From Chromera velia (taxonomy: Eukaryota > Sar > Chromeraceae): DNA of 62,500 bases. Under the pieces are notes generated by a model that made no database searches, was not told the origin of the DNA, and worked only from the letters and a program-made list of their open reading frames with translations. The DNA lies in assembly GCA_018398765.1 (NCBI GenBank), contig JAHBMJ010002443.1, forward strand, positions 25,770-88,269, given 5' to 3'. Positions 32,039-42,380 of this stretch are shown here, one piece after another (positions within the stretch are counted from its first letter, which is position 1; every line of letters begins with the position of its first letter). The position numbers were made by a program, and so were the translations under genes.

Positions 32039-32572
32039 TCATTGCTTTTGTTTTTTGCCGGAGGAAGGACCTGTCGTGGCGGGCAGGCCGAACAAGTATT
32101 CGATTGACGACTCCTTTCGGCCGGTGACCGTCTTCAGGTGGGTGAGGGGCGCCTTCCAGTCTGCTGTGCGACCAGCGGTGAAGCTGTAGCCAGGCAGGGG
32201 GGACGCGAGCTTCGCATTGAAGCTTTCTGCGGCGGAGCGGGCCATGTACTTCAGTCGTGTTGAACTTCCACCGGGAGTTGTTCTGTGCTGCCGCTTCACT
32301 GACCAGACCTCCGGTGTGATTGGAAAGGGCTTCTGTTCTCGCTCTCTCACCCATTTCTGTCTGCTCCTGACGCATGTGGTTGAGTTCATCATGAAAAATA
32401 AAGGACGAACAAGCAGCCATTCACAAAACAAAAATTCTCTCATGACGAGAAAACACAAGTTGGGCTCTGCTGATAAACAGCCAGGACAAAGAACGACTGA
32501 TGATGCAGTGAAACGACGTACCTTGAGCTCTTTCTCAATTTTTGGGGGATCGAAAACGAGGAGAATCCCCAA
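32039..32572 (-). CDS. Hypothetical gene, C-terminal exons
   Basis: A 177-codon open frame on the minus strand. Its last 110 codons, from 'RSRQKWVREREQKPFPITPE' through 'PLTHLKTVTGRKESSIEYLF' to a basic tail before the stop, read as genuine protein. The upstream part ('LLVFDPPKIEKELK') is followed by a GTACGT donor and may be a separate exon, with the cysteine-rich part in between an intron. No family was recognised. Confidence 0.5.
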   Translation of the reverse strand: MGILLVFDPPKIEKELKVRRFTASSVVLCPGCLSAEPNLCFLVMREFLFCEWLLVRPLFFMMNSTTCVRSRQKWVREREQKPFPITPEVWSVKRQHRTTPGGSSTRLKYMARSAAESFNAKLASPLPGYSFTAGRTADWKAPLTHLKTVTGRKESSIEYLFGLPATTGPSSGKKQKQ

Positions 32573-33022
32573 GAATGCAAAAAAAAGAGCGCCGCCGTCG
32601 CGCCCGCTGCCTCCTCTTCACCGTACAGCTCGTACCCGCCAGCCACGAACACTGCAGGCAGGCTTTCGTCCGTTCACACCGGAATGAGTGATGCCGACCC
32701 GACTCCTCATTCCCTCCTCAGGCCACTCCGGTAAAACGTGGCCAGCTCCGAAATTTCCTGTGGACCACTATAAAGCACAAGACGCTCAGAATACACTCAA
32801 GACATCCCAACCATATGCGCATTCACTCCGTACTACTCCCGCACAACCGCATCGACCAGCCACCGACGCAGACTGACAAGCACCGCACGGCCGACACACA
32901 CGCACACGCAGACGCAGGTCTCCCTGAACCGCCCTGATCACTTGGTTGGCATAGTCCGCAACTGTTGTGTGACCCAAGAGGGCAGAGGCTGTCTATCTCT
33001 TTCAGAAAGTTATGGACTTACA

Positions 33023-33330
33023 GAAAGGTCTTTCTTCACTTCCTTCTCGATCTTTGTCTCATCCTGCTTCACTGAAAGGCTCTTTGGCGAGAATGGGTGA
33101 TCATTGACTATTTGTTTCTGCGGCAGGATCGCAGGACAGGAAAAGTCGGCCTCAAATCGTTTGATATGCCTCAATACGTGGGGGACAGAGACAAGATCAG
33201 AATTGTCTTCTGTGAATTCTGCTGCCCATTCAAAGCATGAAAGCTGGCAGACTCTCCTGTCCTCTTCCTCGTTCTGCCTTGCCATTTGCATTGCCTTGAC
33301 TCTCTTCTCTTCCTCCCTTCTGATCCCAGC
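33023..33330 (-). CDS. Hypothetical exon with canonical donor
   Basis: The minus-strand frame begins with a charged, probably coiled-coil stretch ('MQMARQNEEEDRRVC'). It continues through 'FEWAAEFTEDNSDLVSVPHV' and an FSPKSLS segment to 'KEVKKDLS' at a consensus GTAAGT donor (33022-33017). The acceptor side is uncertain. No family was recognised. Confidence 0.5.
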
Positions 33331-33868
33331 AGTTGACGGTCGTTGGCTCCCTCACGCATAAGGTCTTCCCCTTTCTTGACCACTTGTTGTGGCGGAATGT
33401 CTGCAAAGTCAAAGACCAAGATAGGGCTGGGAGAGCTTCGGCATGTTGGACCCATCGAGAAAGACTGCAAGCAGGAGGGAACAGATAAGGACACGCATGA
33501 AGCAGGGGTGCATGCGAAATTGTCCATCAAAAAGAAGTGATGATTGAGGGTTTTGTCATGCATGCCGCGTCCCCATATATGAGAGGCGGATCTAGCCTAG
33601 TTTGTCGATCACTTTAATACCACTTATCAATTGCGGCTTCACGACAGGGTGGACAAACAAAAGAGAGAGAAAAGAGACAGAGGAGATGCAGGGCAGAACC
33701 TTCACAACACTTCAGTTCTTTCATTGGAAAAGGCTACCCTTTTGATCAGAGAGACCTTAATTGTGTAGAGATTCATCTCGCACGTCTTCCCTCTCTTCCA
33801 TCGAAAACTCTTTCTTTAAAGAAGGGATGCAAAGTTCATCGATGAGAGTAGAGGAAGAACCACCCGTA

Positions 33869-34100
33869 TCACCCCTGAGACTCACGGTCAACTTGGTTCG
33901 AGACGCCCAATTTGATGTCCTTGTCGAGCTCGCGTCTCGTGGTCTTCCCCCCAGGGATACGCACGTGGAAGTCCTGGAAGGAGGAAGCGTCGAAGGAGGC
34001 AAAGTTCCCCTCGAGAAACTCCTTTATGGAAATTCCCTCCTCATGATGCATGCGTATTGCAATCATCACTGTAGACTTTTGTGAGATGAGAGATATAAGT
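33869..34100 (-). CDS. Hypothetical exon downstream of a LINE scrap
   Basis: The minus strand reads 'MIAIRMHHEEGISIKEFLEG' and continues with 'FQDFHVRIPGGKTTRRELDK'. Composition is convincing. It follows directly on a frameshifted LINE reverse-transcriptase fragment, so a LINE piece may have become embedded in this gene, or the exon start may lie at the junction. Confidence 0.4.
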
Positions 34101-34330
34101 TGGATCGGTCTTAGGAGTCGGGCTTGCCGGGTTTCGGAATCGGTGCTATGAGGCCGTTTTGCCATTGCTGTGGGGACCAGCCGGTGAGGAGAAAGAGGTT
34201 CACAGCTCGCTCCTTCACCGGAGTGTTCAGAGAGGCTCCAAGATCCTCTCTCAAGGGGTAGCTGAGTTGGCTCTTGCCAACTGTAACAGGCAGATGAGGA
34301 GTGCTTGACTGCTCCGCCATGCTTGTCTGC
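34101..34330 (-). mobile_element. LINE reverse-transcriptase fragment, frameshifted
   Basis: The minus strand encodes 'NLFLLTGWSPQQWQNGLIAP' followed by IPKPGKPDS. This matches the W-x3-x-I-x-P-I-x-K-P-G-K segment at the start of non-LTR retrotransposon reverse transcriptases. The next conserved piece, RPIQLISLIS (family pattern YRPISLLS), appears in another frame one base away. No later RT motifs such as the YADD box are present. A dead fragment. Confidence 0.65.
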
Positions 34331-34479
34331 GGCCGTGGGAGAAAGGCGTTGCTGCTCTTCGCTGGCTTACTTGCACTCACTCACTTTTACTCACTCATTC
34401 ACTCACTCGGCAACTCCCTTTCGCTTATATATTTTCTTATACTGAGGGATGAGGAGCTCCACGTCGACCGGCTCGGGGG

Positions 34480-34940
34480 AGATGGCCCATTCATGCTCGA
34501 TGAAAAGACCGTTCTACAAAAAAGGAACACACAAGTTCAAACATGTACACACCCGTGAATGAGTACGGAGTATCAGTCGGTCTCTTTCATTCGTCTCTCT
34601 GCAACAGCACACTGACTTGGCTGCCTTGTCCCCCCCCAAATTTCCTTCCACCCATCTGGTTCGAGTATTTCTGCATCAGCCCCCGGACGCGCTTGAGCGC
34701 ATTCCGTTTCGCATATTTCTCCACCTTCTTTGCTGTTTCCATCGAACCATCATTCTCAATCACTGTCGCTGGATGTACTCCCCCCTTCTGACCCTGACTA
34801 CCTCTCTTCTTTTGTTCGGAGACGGAGACGGTGAGCGGAGTTGCCTTCATTGGTAGGGTATCCTCCAGGATGGTCCACACCTCGCCGATCCGGGTGATCG
34901 AAAGAATAAGCCGGATGATGGCTCCCACGACGCCTTCCAT
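34480..34940 (-). CDS. Duplicated hypothetical gene, copy A1
   Basis: The frame starts at ATG 34940 with 'MEGVVGAIIRLILSITRIGE', continues through 'VWTILED' and a basic segment ('KKVEKYAKRNALKRVRGLMQ'), and ends at a GTCAGT donor near 34620. After an intron ending TTTTTTGTAG the next exon reads 'NGLFIEHEWAISPEPVDVEL'. The related copy at 36490-36890 lacks the 240-bp basic segment but has 178 extra bases at the start of the downstream exon. Both differences are clean and the 240-bp one is in frame. Function unknown. Confidence 0.55.
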
Positions 34941-34941
34941 T

Positions 34942-34981
34942 CTTTTTTTTTTTTTTTAGGAGAGAGAGAGAGAGAGAGAGC
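34942..34981. repeat. Poly(T) and (GA)n tract
   Basis: Sixteen T residues followed by a GA dinucleotide run, directly upstream of the start codon of the minus-strand gene A1. Confidence 0.9.
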
Positions 34982-35289
34982 AGTGGCACTTTCTCTCGCT
35001 ATGTTTCGCTGTCACAATGTGACCAGTAAGGGGACTCCGGCCCGATGGTTCTCATGTCGATGTACCCTCTGTCTCGTCCACCCACGACGCACCCAACAGC
35101 TTCTCCTTCACGGTCACGTCGCCGAGGTCTTCTCGTTCTGTAATGCGATTACTGTATACTCGATCTGCAGTGGTCGTTCAATTCGTCAAGGCATCCCACA
35201 TCAGCCCCCCGCTTTTCGTGTTCTCTTGGTCGTTCACTATCATTGAAGAAAGGAGAGAGAGGGGAATTGAACGGACCTTCTCTGCAAAT

Positions 35290-35369
35290 TTTTCTTGCAC
35301 CCAGTCTGACATGCACTTCACCATCTGCGTTGCCGACGTCCGGTTGATGTGTCCCTCTGGGAACTCCAC
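35290..35369 (-). CDS. Hypothetical exon
   Basis: The minus strand encodes 'EFPEGHINRTSATQMVKCMS' then DWVQEKFAEK and ends at a GTCCGTT donor-like site. Short but strongly protein-like. It cannot be joined confidently to neighbours. Confidence 0.4.
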
Positions 35370-35482
35370 CCCAGGAGTTAGTGGACTGGTTTGACGATCT
35401 TCGAAAAGACATTGGCGCTTTTAGGGATCAACCTACTTCCTTGATTTGACCGAATCCCTTCACGCACACACACAGTCACATG

Positions 35483-35565
35483 AAATCATCTGCGGAACCG
35501 CGCATCCACAAATTAATTGACCTTGGCCTCCGAGAAGGAAGAAACTCGAAAAGGCCCCCGTGCAG
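35483..35565 (-). pseudogene. Copy 3 of the repeated exon, partial
   Basis: Matches the core of 26431-26721 and 27553-27765, encoding GGLFEFLPSRRPRS on the minus strand, with a 3-base loss and an inserted AATT. Only about 80 bp remain. Confidence 0.55.
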
Positions 35566-35708
35566 CTGCGAGGAAGAATGAAGGAAGGTGAGAGCCACCG
35601 CCCTCTTCTCCCTTAAGCCCTCTCCCCTTATGATGAAGAAGGGGAAGAGGAAGAGGAAGCTGCAGAGGAAGGGAAAGGGGAAAAAGCTGACGCACGATCC
35701 CCGCCGGT

Positions 35709-36310
35709 TCAACCTCTAACCCCCCTTCTGCATATGTCCGCCCCCCTGAGCCAACCCCTCCCTCTTCCATCCCCCCCCCACGCAGAGCTTCCTCCCGATG
35801 GCATTTGTCCGATGCCTTTCCTCGGGCACAGCCCAACTCGCAGGAATCGTTTTTTCCTTGCCTCGTCCCCCGCTGTCGTTCGGAACCACACACGTTCGTC
35901 CACAGTGACATCTCTGTTGATGTCTTGCGGAAGCATTTGAGACAGTCCTGATTGCTTCAGGATCGACTTCAACGGGCGCGCAATCACGATTTCTTTGATA
36001 CAATTGGTCGTGGTAGTTATCGTGGTTATGGTGGTTGTCCCACCGTTGGCATGCAGAAGCAGGAGCAGCACTGGCAGCAGAAGGGGTGGTTGTCCTTCAG
36101 GGTCATATAGATATCCGTGATGGTAACCTCGTTCTCGGTAATGTCGAAATACATCACCTTCCGGTTGCTTTTTGCAGCAGAGCGTGAGAACACGATCGAT
36201 CGCTCTTTCTTGCAATCTGTCTCACGCATGCAAAGACGCAACCGTCTGATGATCTCTGCGCTGTCTGTAGCCAGCTTGGTGCGAATGCTGTGACCACTCG
36301 ACCAAGCCAC
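35709..36310 (-). CDS. Hypothetical gene with Thr-rich run
   Basis: Two overlapping frames look coding in succession. The upstream part (36310 to about 36080) includes 'KVMYFDITENEVTITDIYMT'. The downstream part, in a second frame, includes a threonine/isoleucine run encoded by an ACC/ATC-type microsatellite. It continues with 'LPQDINRDVTVDERVWFRTT' and a Gly/Arg-rich tail. The frame change falls at the microsatellite, so slippage there may have broken the gene. The Thr-rich run resembles that of the gene at 29781-30224. Confidence 0.4.
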
Positions 36311-36489
36311 GTATTGGTGTCTGCTCTCATCTTTGGTTGTTCGGAGAAAGCCGGAGACAGCGACAACAAACCAACTGAATCATATATTGCCCGTCTAGTA
36401 CACCTGAAGACACTCTCTCCACGGTCTCTGGAGCAGAATGCAACACAAAATATGTGGTCAAGCAAGCGATGAAACGCCGACAATTAAAC

Positions 36490-36890
36490 GGACCTCGGGA
36501 TGAGGAGCTCCACATCGACCGGCTCGGGGGAGACGGCCCATTCATGCTCGATGAACGGACCGTTCTCGTGCTCATCCCTCCGCTCCCGCAGCAGAGACTC
36601 CCCTTTCTCTGTCTTCTCTTCTCTCTCCCTCTGCATATGGACAGACAAAGGAAGAGCCGCGGCAGGAACGGCAGGGGGTCCTCGCGTCTCATTGGAGAAA
36701 ACATTGGCCCTGCAGGCAGACAAGCAGAAAAAGGCTGTCTACAAAAAAGGAACACACAAGTTTAAACATGTACACACCCGTGGATGAGTACGGAGTATCA
36801 GTCGACTGGTCTCTTTCATTCGTCTCTCTGCAGCAGCACACTGACTTTATCCTCCAGGATGGTCTGCACCTCACCGGTCCGGGTGATCGA
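36490..36890 (-). CDS. Duplicated hypothetical gene, copy A2
   Basis: Paralog of the gene at 34480-34940. Here 'SITRTGEVQTILEDK' meets the GTCAGT donor directly, without the basic segment seen in A1. The next exon is longer at its start ('NETRGPPAVPAAALPLSVHM', then a Glu/Arg-rich stretch) before the shared 'NGPFIEHEWAVSPEPVDVEL'. The region upstream of the first exon is unrelated to A1 and ends in a GC-rich CGGG-type repeat. Confidence 0.5.
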
Positions 36891-36962
36891 AAAAATAGGT
36901 GGAGCGGGCGGGCGGGCGGGGGAGATCGGAAGTCGGAGGGAGTGAAAAGGACGTGACTTTCG

Positions 36963-37335
36963 TTACGAAGTTCTTAATTCAATCCTCCCTCTCTCCCTGG
37001 CCCTGATTTGTTTGTGCGGATCTGGTGTCTCTCTCGCCGAGTGCGGGGTCGGGGGAAGGGATTCAGTCTCTCGCACATCCTCTGTCCCTTGCTTCTCTTC
37101 TTCGGTCACCGGCAAAGGGACGGCTTGGACACATCGCCAGTGTTGCCAAACCGCCCTCATCAGTCTGAGAGTTCTCTGCTCCTTCTCTCCATCTCTCTGT
37201 CTCTGTCCTGTTTCTCTCTTTACCTCTTTCTCCGTCTCTGTCGTCTCTTTTTTTCCTCTGATCACAGAAGAACGCCGGCCCGCTGAGCGCACGCTCAGAG
37301 ACGGAGAAAAAAGATCTGCGTTGGGTCACAATTAA
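36963..37335 (-). CDS. Hypothetical charged protein, partial
   Basis: The minus-strand frame is Arg/Glu/Thr-rich and ends at a stop. It contains 'LMRAVWQHWRCVQAVPLPVT', the most protein-like part, then a likely disordered tail. No family was recognised. Confidence 0.3.
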
Positions 37336-37390
37336 ATTAAAGAGAGTAGAAGGCAATCGGGAATTCAAATGTGTCAAAAAGAGAGTAGAC

Positions 37391-39354
37391 GGCACCTTGT
37401 CAGCTTCCCGGACAAAGGATCATGCATACATATACAGGCACACGTGTGTATCATTGATGTGACACCGAACGACAGACTGCATGGGAAACTCTGAACACCT
37501 CAGAAGAAACGTCCACCCGAGAGAAAGCAAGGGGAGACGGTCAAAATTCTCAGGCACGTAGATGGATGGTGAAGTGAAAACTCACCTCTGTCCTTTTGGC
37601 CACCAACGACACCCCCTTCCCGCGACACAACTCCGATGAAAGAATTGAACTGGAAATTTGCGATAATCGTTCCTCGATCGGTTCTCCCACCGGCCCCCAA
37701 CCGAAGCGCGATCTCCCGTCGGATGGCCTCCGTGAAGTCGGCCGGCTCTGCGGGGAAGAGGTCGACGTCGAACCGGTTGTGCTGGTTCATTCCTCTCAGG
37801 CCGTCCGCTCTCGAAGTGCACACACACGTGACGAGGCAGAATGCCGCTCTCGAAGCGCAGCAGCCACGGTGCGCGGGTGCTTGACGAAGAGACCCTTAAT
37901 CAGCTGCAGACACTCCAAGAATCTTTCAGAAGGCGGCCCTTCACGAGCTCCCAGGAAAAAGTCCCGCCGGAATCAAAGAGACACAACTCCGATAAAAGAG
38001 TTGATCTGGATGTGATGTCCTCAATGTCCTTGTGTTCGGAGCTCAGTAGATTTTGTGAGTGCGATGTATTGAAATTTCTTCCACGGATTTCTTCGGACTT
38101 CACCGATCCATCCCCCCGACTCTGACCGACCACTCTCTGTTTGGGTGAGGAGGGCGTTGAACTTCAACCTACGTGGCGTTGCCCTGAGCAGGGCAGCTCG
38201 CCCCAGAACTGGATCGACCACAACACCGTCCTTCAACATGCCCTCAAACTCCACGTCCTTCGCCTGGTCTTCCATAGCATTTGTCCAACGAGATCTGCAG
38301 CCTGGAACGCTGCGACCCCCGTCTCCACAGAAAATGGAACCAGCCAAGGCCCAGTTCGGCCTTCGAATCGTAATGCATGGGGGTCTCTGAAACGCACTCA
38401 TTGTCCTCTGGCGTTCATGCATGGTGGTGTACGTGTAGTATACACCCAGGGCGAGCACGTAAAGAGACGGAGACGGTGTAACCACGATGCGATTCCTCGT
38501 GCATGGCAGAAAGAAAGCCCTTCCAGCAGTTGCAGGGCAAGAAATCGAACCTTTTCGTCAGAGAAGTGACAGTGAGACATCACTCTCCAGAGTGTCGTAG
38601 CAACGCTCGAATGCCAGATAGAGTATCTGCAAGCATGACACAATCAAGAAGTGCCAGTGGACCGACGAAGGGGGAGGGTGCATGGAGGCATATACAGTTG
38701 TCGAAGCAACCGTGAGGAAGGGGACACGACATTGTTCGCTCTCCGACATTCCAGGGCGACAGTCTGAGAGTGACAGCGGGACGGGCCCACGGAGGGGACC
38801 GACCGAAAAGAACAAGCTTTCGATGTTGTATGGGGAAAGGCATGCGCGCACCATATCTTGGGTGGATGTGAACAGGTCGCACAAAACTTGGCGATCTGCT
38901 GTCGTCCTGGTGGTCTCTCTCGACGACATTGGTGCCTCTTCCAACAACACTTCCTCCTCAAACCCGTCCACCATGTGTCCAAAGGCAGAAGCTGCACACA
39001 GGCACGCACAATCGATGCTTAAAGTCACCTTATGCAGAGACAGAACACGTACCTCACTCCTGGGACACACAATCCACACCTATACGTCACGGCAGAGAGT
39101 TGGAGCCAGGTAGTCAAGTCGCTTTGCGAGAAGACGGTGCAAGTGCTTGTAATACTGCAGTGTCCCAAAATACTCTTCGATAAATTTGGCCCCGAGAAAT
39201 CAACCGTCGGAGAAGCCTGATCGGCTAGGATCCTTCTCTCTGTACTAGAGAGACTGCACGCTGTGTCCACATCGACGCACAGTCAGGCAATTGCCATATG
39301 GAACGCCTGTTTGGTGTCGTGGGGGTCGACGGTGATGACAGGGACGAAAGAGAG
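37391..39354. repeat. Segmental duplication SD2, copy 1 (gene largely broken)
   Basis: Nearly 2 kb matching 47334-49104 in the same orientation at high identity, starting GGCACCTTGTCAGC and ending at GACGAAAGAGAG. Relative to copy 2 it has an in-frame 78-bp insertion near 37608-37685. It lacks about 73 bases near 37845, which breaks the minus-strand frame, lacks most of the segment at 48186-48275, and carries about 220 extra bases at 38855-39085. The kinase-like helix segment is still readable near 38545-38500 ('LALQLLEGLSFCHARGIA'). I read this copy as a pseudogene. Confidence 0.85.
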
Positions 39355-39386
39355 CAACGGGCACCCACTGGAAGACCAGCAATTGA

Positions 39387-39683
39387 TCAGTCATCTGAAT
39401 ACCCTGCTGACTTGAAAAGCAGTTTGCATTTTGGCCATCTTTCGCGAGAGGGGGTCCAGAGATGTGTTGTCCCTGCAGCCGCGTGGTTGACACTGGGGTC
39501 TCCGTTTAGCGTGCAGACGAATCCCCCAGTGTGAAAAGTCGCCAACTTCAAAGCTCTTCCCTTCGTCAAGAGACTCAAACCTTCGCTGACCCCTCCTACA
39601 TCCCCATCACGGAGGTGCACAAGAAAAGTCTCGATTAGACAACTTCTTTCTCCCCCCCTTCCTGCACAATTTCCAACTACCAA
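39387..39683 (-). CDS. Hypothetical exon
   Basis: The minus strand reads 'IETFLVHLRDGDVGGVSEGL', then 'LKLATFHTGGFVCTLNGDPS', to a stop. Composition is globular and beta-rich. It directly follows the paralogous block at 39699-40013 and may be part of the same gene. Confidence 0.4.
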   Translation of the reverse strand: MVVGNCAGRGGERSCLIETFLVHLRDGDVGGVSEGLSLLTKGRALKLATFHTGGFVCTLNGDPSVNHAAAGTTHLWTPSRERWPKCKLLFKSAGYSDD

Positions 39684-39698
39684 GCCTTCGGCCTGCGT

Positions 39699-40013
39699 TC
39701 ACAGCTCTACGACCCTCTGACCCAGCGATTCCCCGAACAACCGATGAACGCTCCTGAAGTGGGGGCGAGAAGCAGACTCAATATGAGCAGCGTAAATGAA
39801 ATACGTCTGCTCAGGGTCGCCAACCCCGCCTCCCCGGCCGTGGACCACGTGGCTTGCGACGTGGTATCTCGTCGCCCACCAATTGATCATGTTTTTCACG
39901 ATTCCCCTGATCTGGCCGAAGGGAACTGGAGCTCCTCCGCCCTCCCCAATCGCAGTCTCCGCAAGCACCGTTCCCACATGATCCGACAGCAGAAAGGGGA
40001 AGGCCTCGTACAC
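39699..40013 (-). CDS. Hypothetical gene, paralog of 45800-46690
   Basis: Contains 'MINWWATRYHVASHVVHGRG' followed by 'DPEQTYFIYAAHIE'. The gene at 45800-46690 has 'MNYWRNRFYVASRAVQGRSR' and 'DPERLYFIDTSHVE' at the same spacing. The protein-level match, with little DNA identity, shows an older gene duplication and supports both frames as coding. Upstream, 'YEAFPFLLSDHVGTVLAETA' aligns with the 'WAEIWAECPYVIVDVM' part of the other copy. Function unknown. Confidence 0.55.
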   Translation of the reverse strand: MYEAFPFLLSDHVGTVLAETAIGEGGGAPVPFGQIRGIVKNMINWWATRYHVASHVVHGRGGGVGDPEQTYFIYAAHIESASRPHFRSVHRLFGESLGQRVVEL

Positions 40014-40294
40014 TTTCGCCCACAGGTCGTTCTTGAGGAGAAAGTTGTGGTGGGCGGAGGCTGGAATGGGTCACCATCTCAGCAAACACCCGTCGATGTC
40101 TTCGGTTGCACACCCCCGGCACAAGAAAAAAAGAAAAAGTGCGTGAAAAAGTAGCCAATCTGTCTTTTTTGGAGTCGATCAGGCTCCTGGAGACTCACCA
40201 AATGCACGTCCCGATCAAATAAGAAAAAGCCATACAAGCACACACACACACGCACATTCGATCTCACGACCCACTTTACTCACTCACTCATTGA

Positions 40295-41913
40295 CTCACT
40301 CATTCACTTACATATACAGACCATACAAATTTGCCTTCTCGAGACGTGTCACGCGTTCCCTGGGCTCGCCCTTGCCCTTGAGGAGAGTTACAAGCAGACG
40401 AGTTGGCTCATCGAATCTGTGCATTCAAGAGTCCGATGGTGCCGGCGTAATTTCTGATCGTCCGCCGCAACTCTTTCCGCAGGTTGTTCCCCAGGGTGTT
40501 CAAAGCAAGGAGCCAAACGCGAATGTCCCTTTCCACGGAATGTCGTTCTCTGGTAGCTTTCGCCCGGACCCTCTGGGGAAGCTGGGTCGCTTCAGGACTT
40601 GTGTCGAGAAAGGCAGTGAGCATAGCGGCAACGCTTCCTCTGGAAAGCTTAAGCTCTGTAGTTTCGAAAGCGGTCCGATCGGCCAGACTCGCAAGAAGGT
40701 AATGTGATTATTTATTTTCTGTCGCATCTTCATCGCTTTTTGCAAGACAGAAACGCACGACATCGGCCAGATTGACAGAGAAAAAAAAAAAAGAAAGAAA
40801 AGCAGTTTAGTCTACCGAGTTATGACTCGAGTCTGAAAGGAAAGACACAGGCCAGAAAAAGTTTTGGTCTTACTCACTCATTCACTTACATGTACAGACC
40901 ATGCACATTTGCCTTCGTGCTGTACGTCCCCATGCAGGTCTCACGGGCGAAAACGTAAAAATTCCCCTGCTCTTCACCTGCGAGGGTGTTGATGATTCCA
41001 CTCAGCTGTGGATATTTCTCCACCCCGCTGACGAACACGTTTGCCTTTTCGGTCTCACTGGCATTCTGCAGGGAACGGAAACGAAAAGCAAAAGTACAGA
41101 AGACCTTCTTCCATCTCTTTCTCTTCTTTCTCCCTCCCCATCCCCAGACGAACAAAACAAAAGCGACAATTAAAAAAATAGAAAGCGACACAGCGAGAAA
41201 CAGAAGAAAAGAGGGGAAGAAGAAGAAGAGAAGAACGAATGACGACACAATGTCATGGAAGGAACGAACGAACAAATGCCCCGGCCGGAAGGAGGGCTCG
41301 GCTCTCCCTCCTTTTCCCCCATTCCTGCCTTCTCTTCTCTGTCGGCACAAAACCCCCTGGGAGGTTGCAAGACTGATACCGTCCTCTTCCTGTCTGCTTC
41401 CGATCTGGTTTGCCTGCCCCGCCGCTCCCAGAAAACCGAGGGAGTCGGGAGGGGGTGCGACGTTGTCATTCAGGAAATCGAGGGAGTCGGGAGGGGGTGC
41501 GACGTTGTCGTTCAGGAAATCGAGGGAATCGGGAGGGGGTGCACGTTGTCGTTCAGGAAATCGAGGGAATCGGGAGGGGGTGCGACGTTGTCGTTCAGGA
41601 AATCGAGGGAATCGGGAGGGGGTGCGACGTTGTCGTTCAGGAAATCGAGGGAATATACCCCTTTCCCCCGTTCCTCCTCGAAGGGTGAAAGACGACAACA
41701 TAAACCAACTTCTTTCCTGCATGCCTTTCTTCCATCCGCCACTCTGGAAGAGGCTTGTTTTTTCTCCACACCTTTCTCTTCGGTCACCCATTTTGCTTCT
41801 GCCTCATCCAAAGCCAAATGGTAACGAGCTGGCTTGTAAACAATAAAGTAATCCTCGTAAGTGCGTAAAATTTGGGGCTCCTCCCGCAATGTCCGCATTT
41901 TGAGATCTCTCAA
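40295..41913 (-). CDS. Pseudouridine-synthase-like (RluA type) gene, degenerate
   Basis: The first exon (41913-41781) contains 'ILRTYEDYFIVYKPARYH', matching the Y-E-D-x3-I-V-x-x-K-P-A motif that opens RluA-family catalytic domains, and ends at GAGAAAG|GTGTGG. After an interval containing a 42-bp minisatellite, an exon at about 41075-40897 reads 'GIINTLAGEEQGNFYVFARE'. This aligns with the family pattern G-I-x-N-R-L-D-x-E-T-S-G-x3-x-A-R but has Leu-Ala where the catalytic Leu-Asp should be. It ends at a GTAAGT donor. Further exons (about 40690-40430, 'SVERDIRVWLLALNTLGNNL'; 40427-40303, 'FDEPTRLLVTLLKGKGE') follow. If the alignment is right, the enzyme lacks its nucleophile and may be an inactive family member. 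The assignment is tentative. Confidence 0.42.
41441..41649. repeat. 42-bp minisatellite, five units
   Basis: Units of 42 bp (14 codons) starting GGARTCGGGAGGGGGTGCGA. The third unit (41525-41565) has lost one G and is 41 bp long. On the minus strand the units can encode PPPDSLDFLNDNVA; beyond the short unit the same frame reads RTPSRFPRFPERQR. Confidence 0.95.
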
Positions 41914-42380
41914 GTTATCAAGTTCTCGTTATCCCACAGCCCCTGAACGACCTTCTGCTTTGACCTTCCCTTCCCCCTCAGGCGCTCGCTCTCTGCACCT
42001 GGTGCAAACGGAATGCCTCAAATGCTCATCACCAACGGTGTCCATGCACAAATTCAATTCACCTCTGACAGATGAAACACAAGCATGCACCGTCCAGTTA
42101 TCCTTCAGAACCTCCATTGCAGTATAAACGGGGGATTGAAAGGTATGAAGGCAGATGAAAGCACGGAAGTGCGAGAATTAAGACGGGGACGGTAACGAAG
42201 AGAGTATCCAAGTGCCCGTCTTTTTCTTTGCCATCCTTGGCTGGTTGTGGAGGTTTTCAGTGCTGCATGCATGTGTGATCCGAGTGCTGCATCCCATGTG
42301 TGTGTGAGCATGATCACACATCTTGCATGTGGAGAGGCATGGGCAGGCAGGCTACGCACAAAAAGCAAAACAAAAGCAAG

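Noticed and set aside
40886-41791. 301-codon minus-strand open frame as one gene
   Set aside because: It runs through the minisatellite and a phenylalanine/leucine-rich stretch that looks like intron. Only its last part is accepted as an exon.
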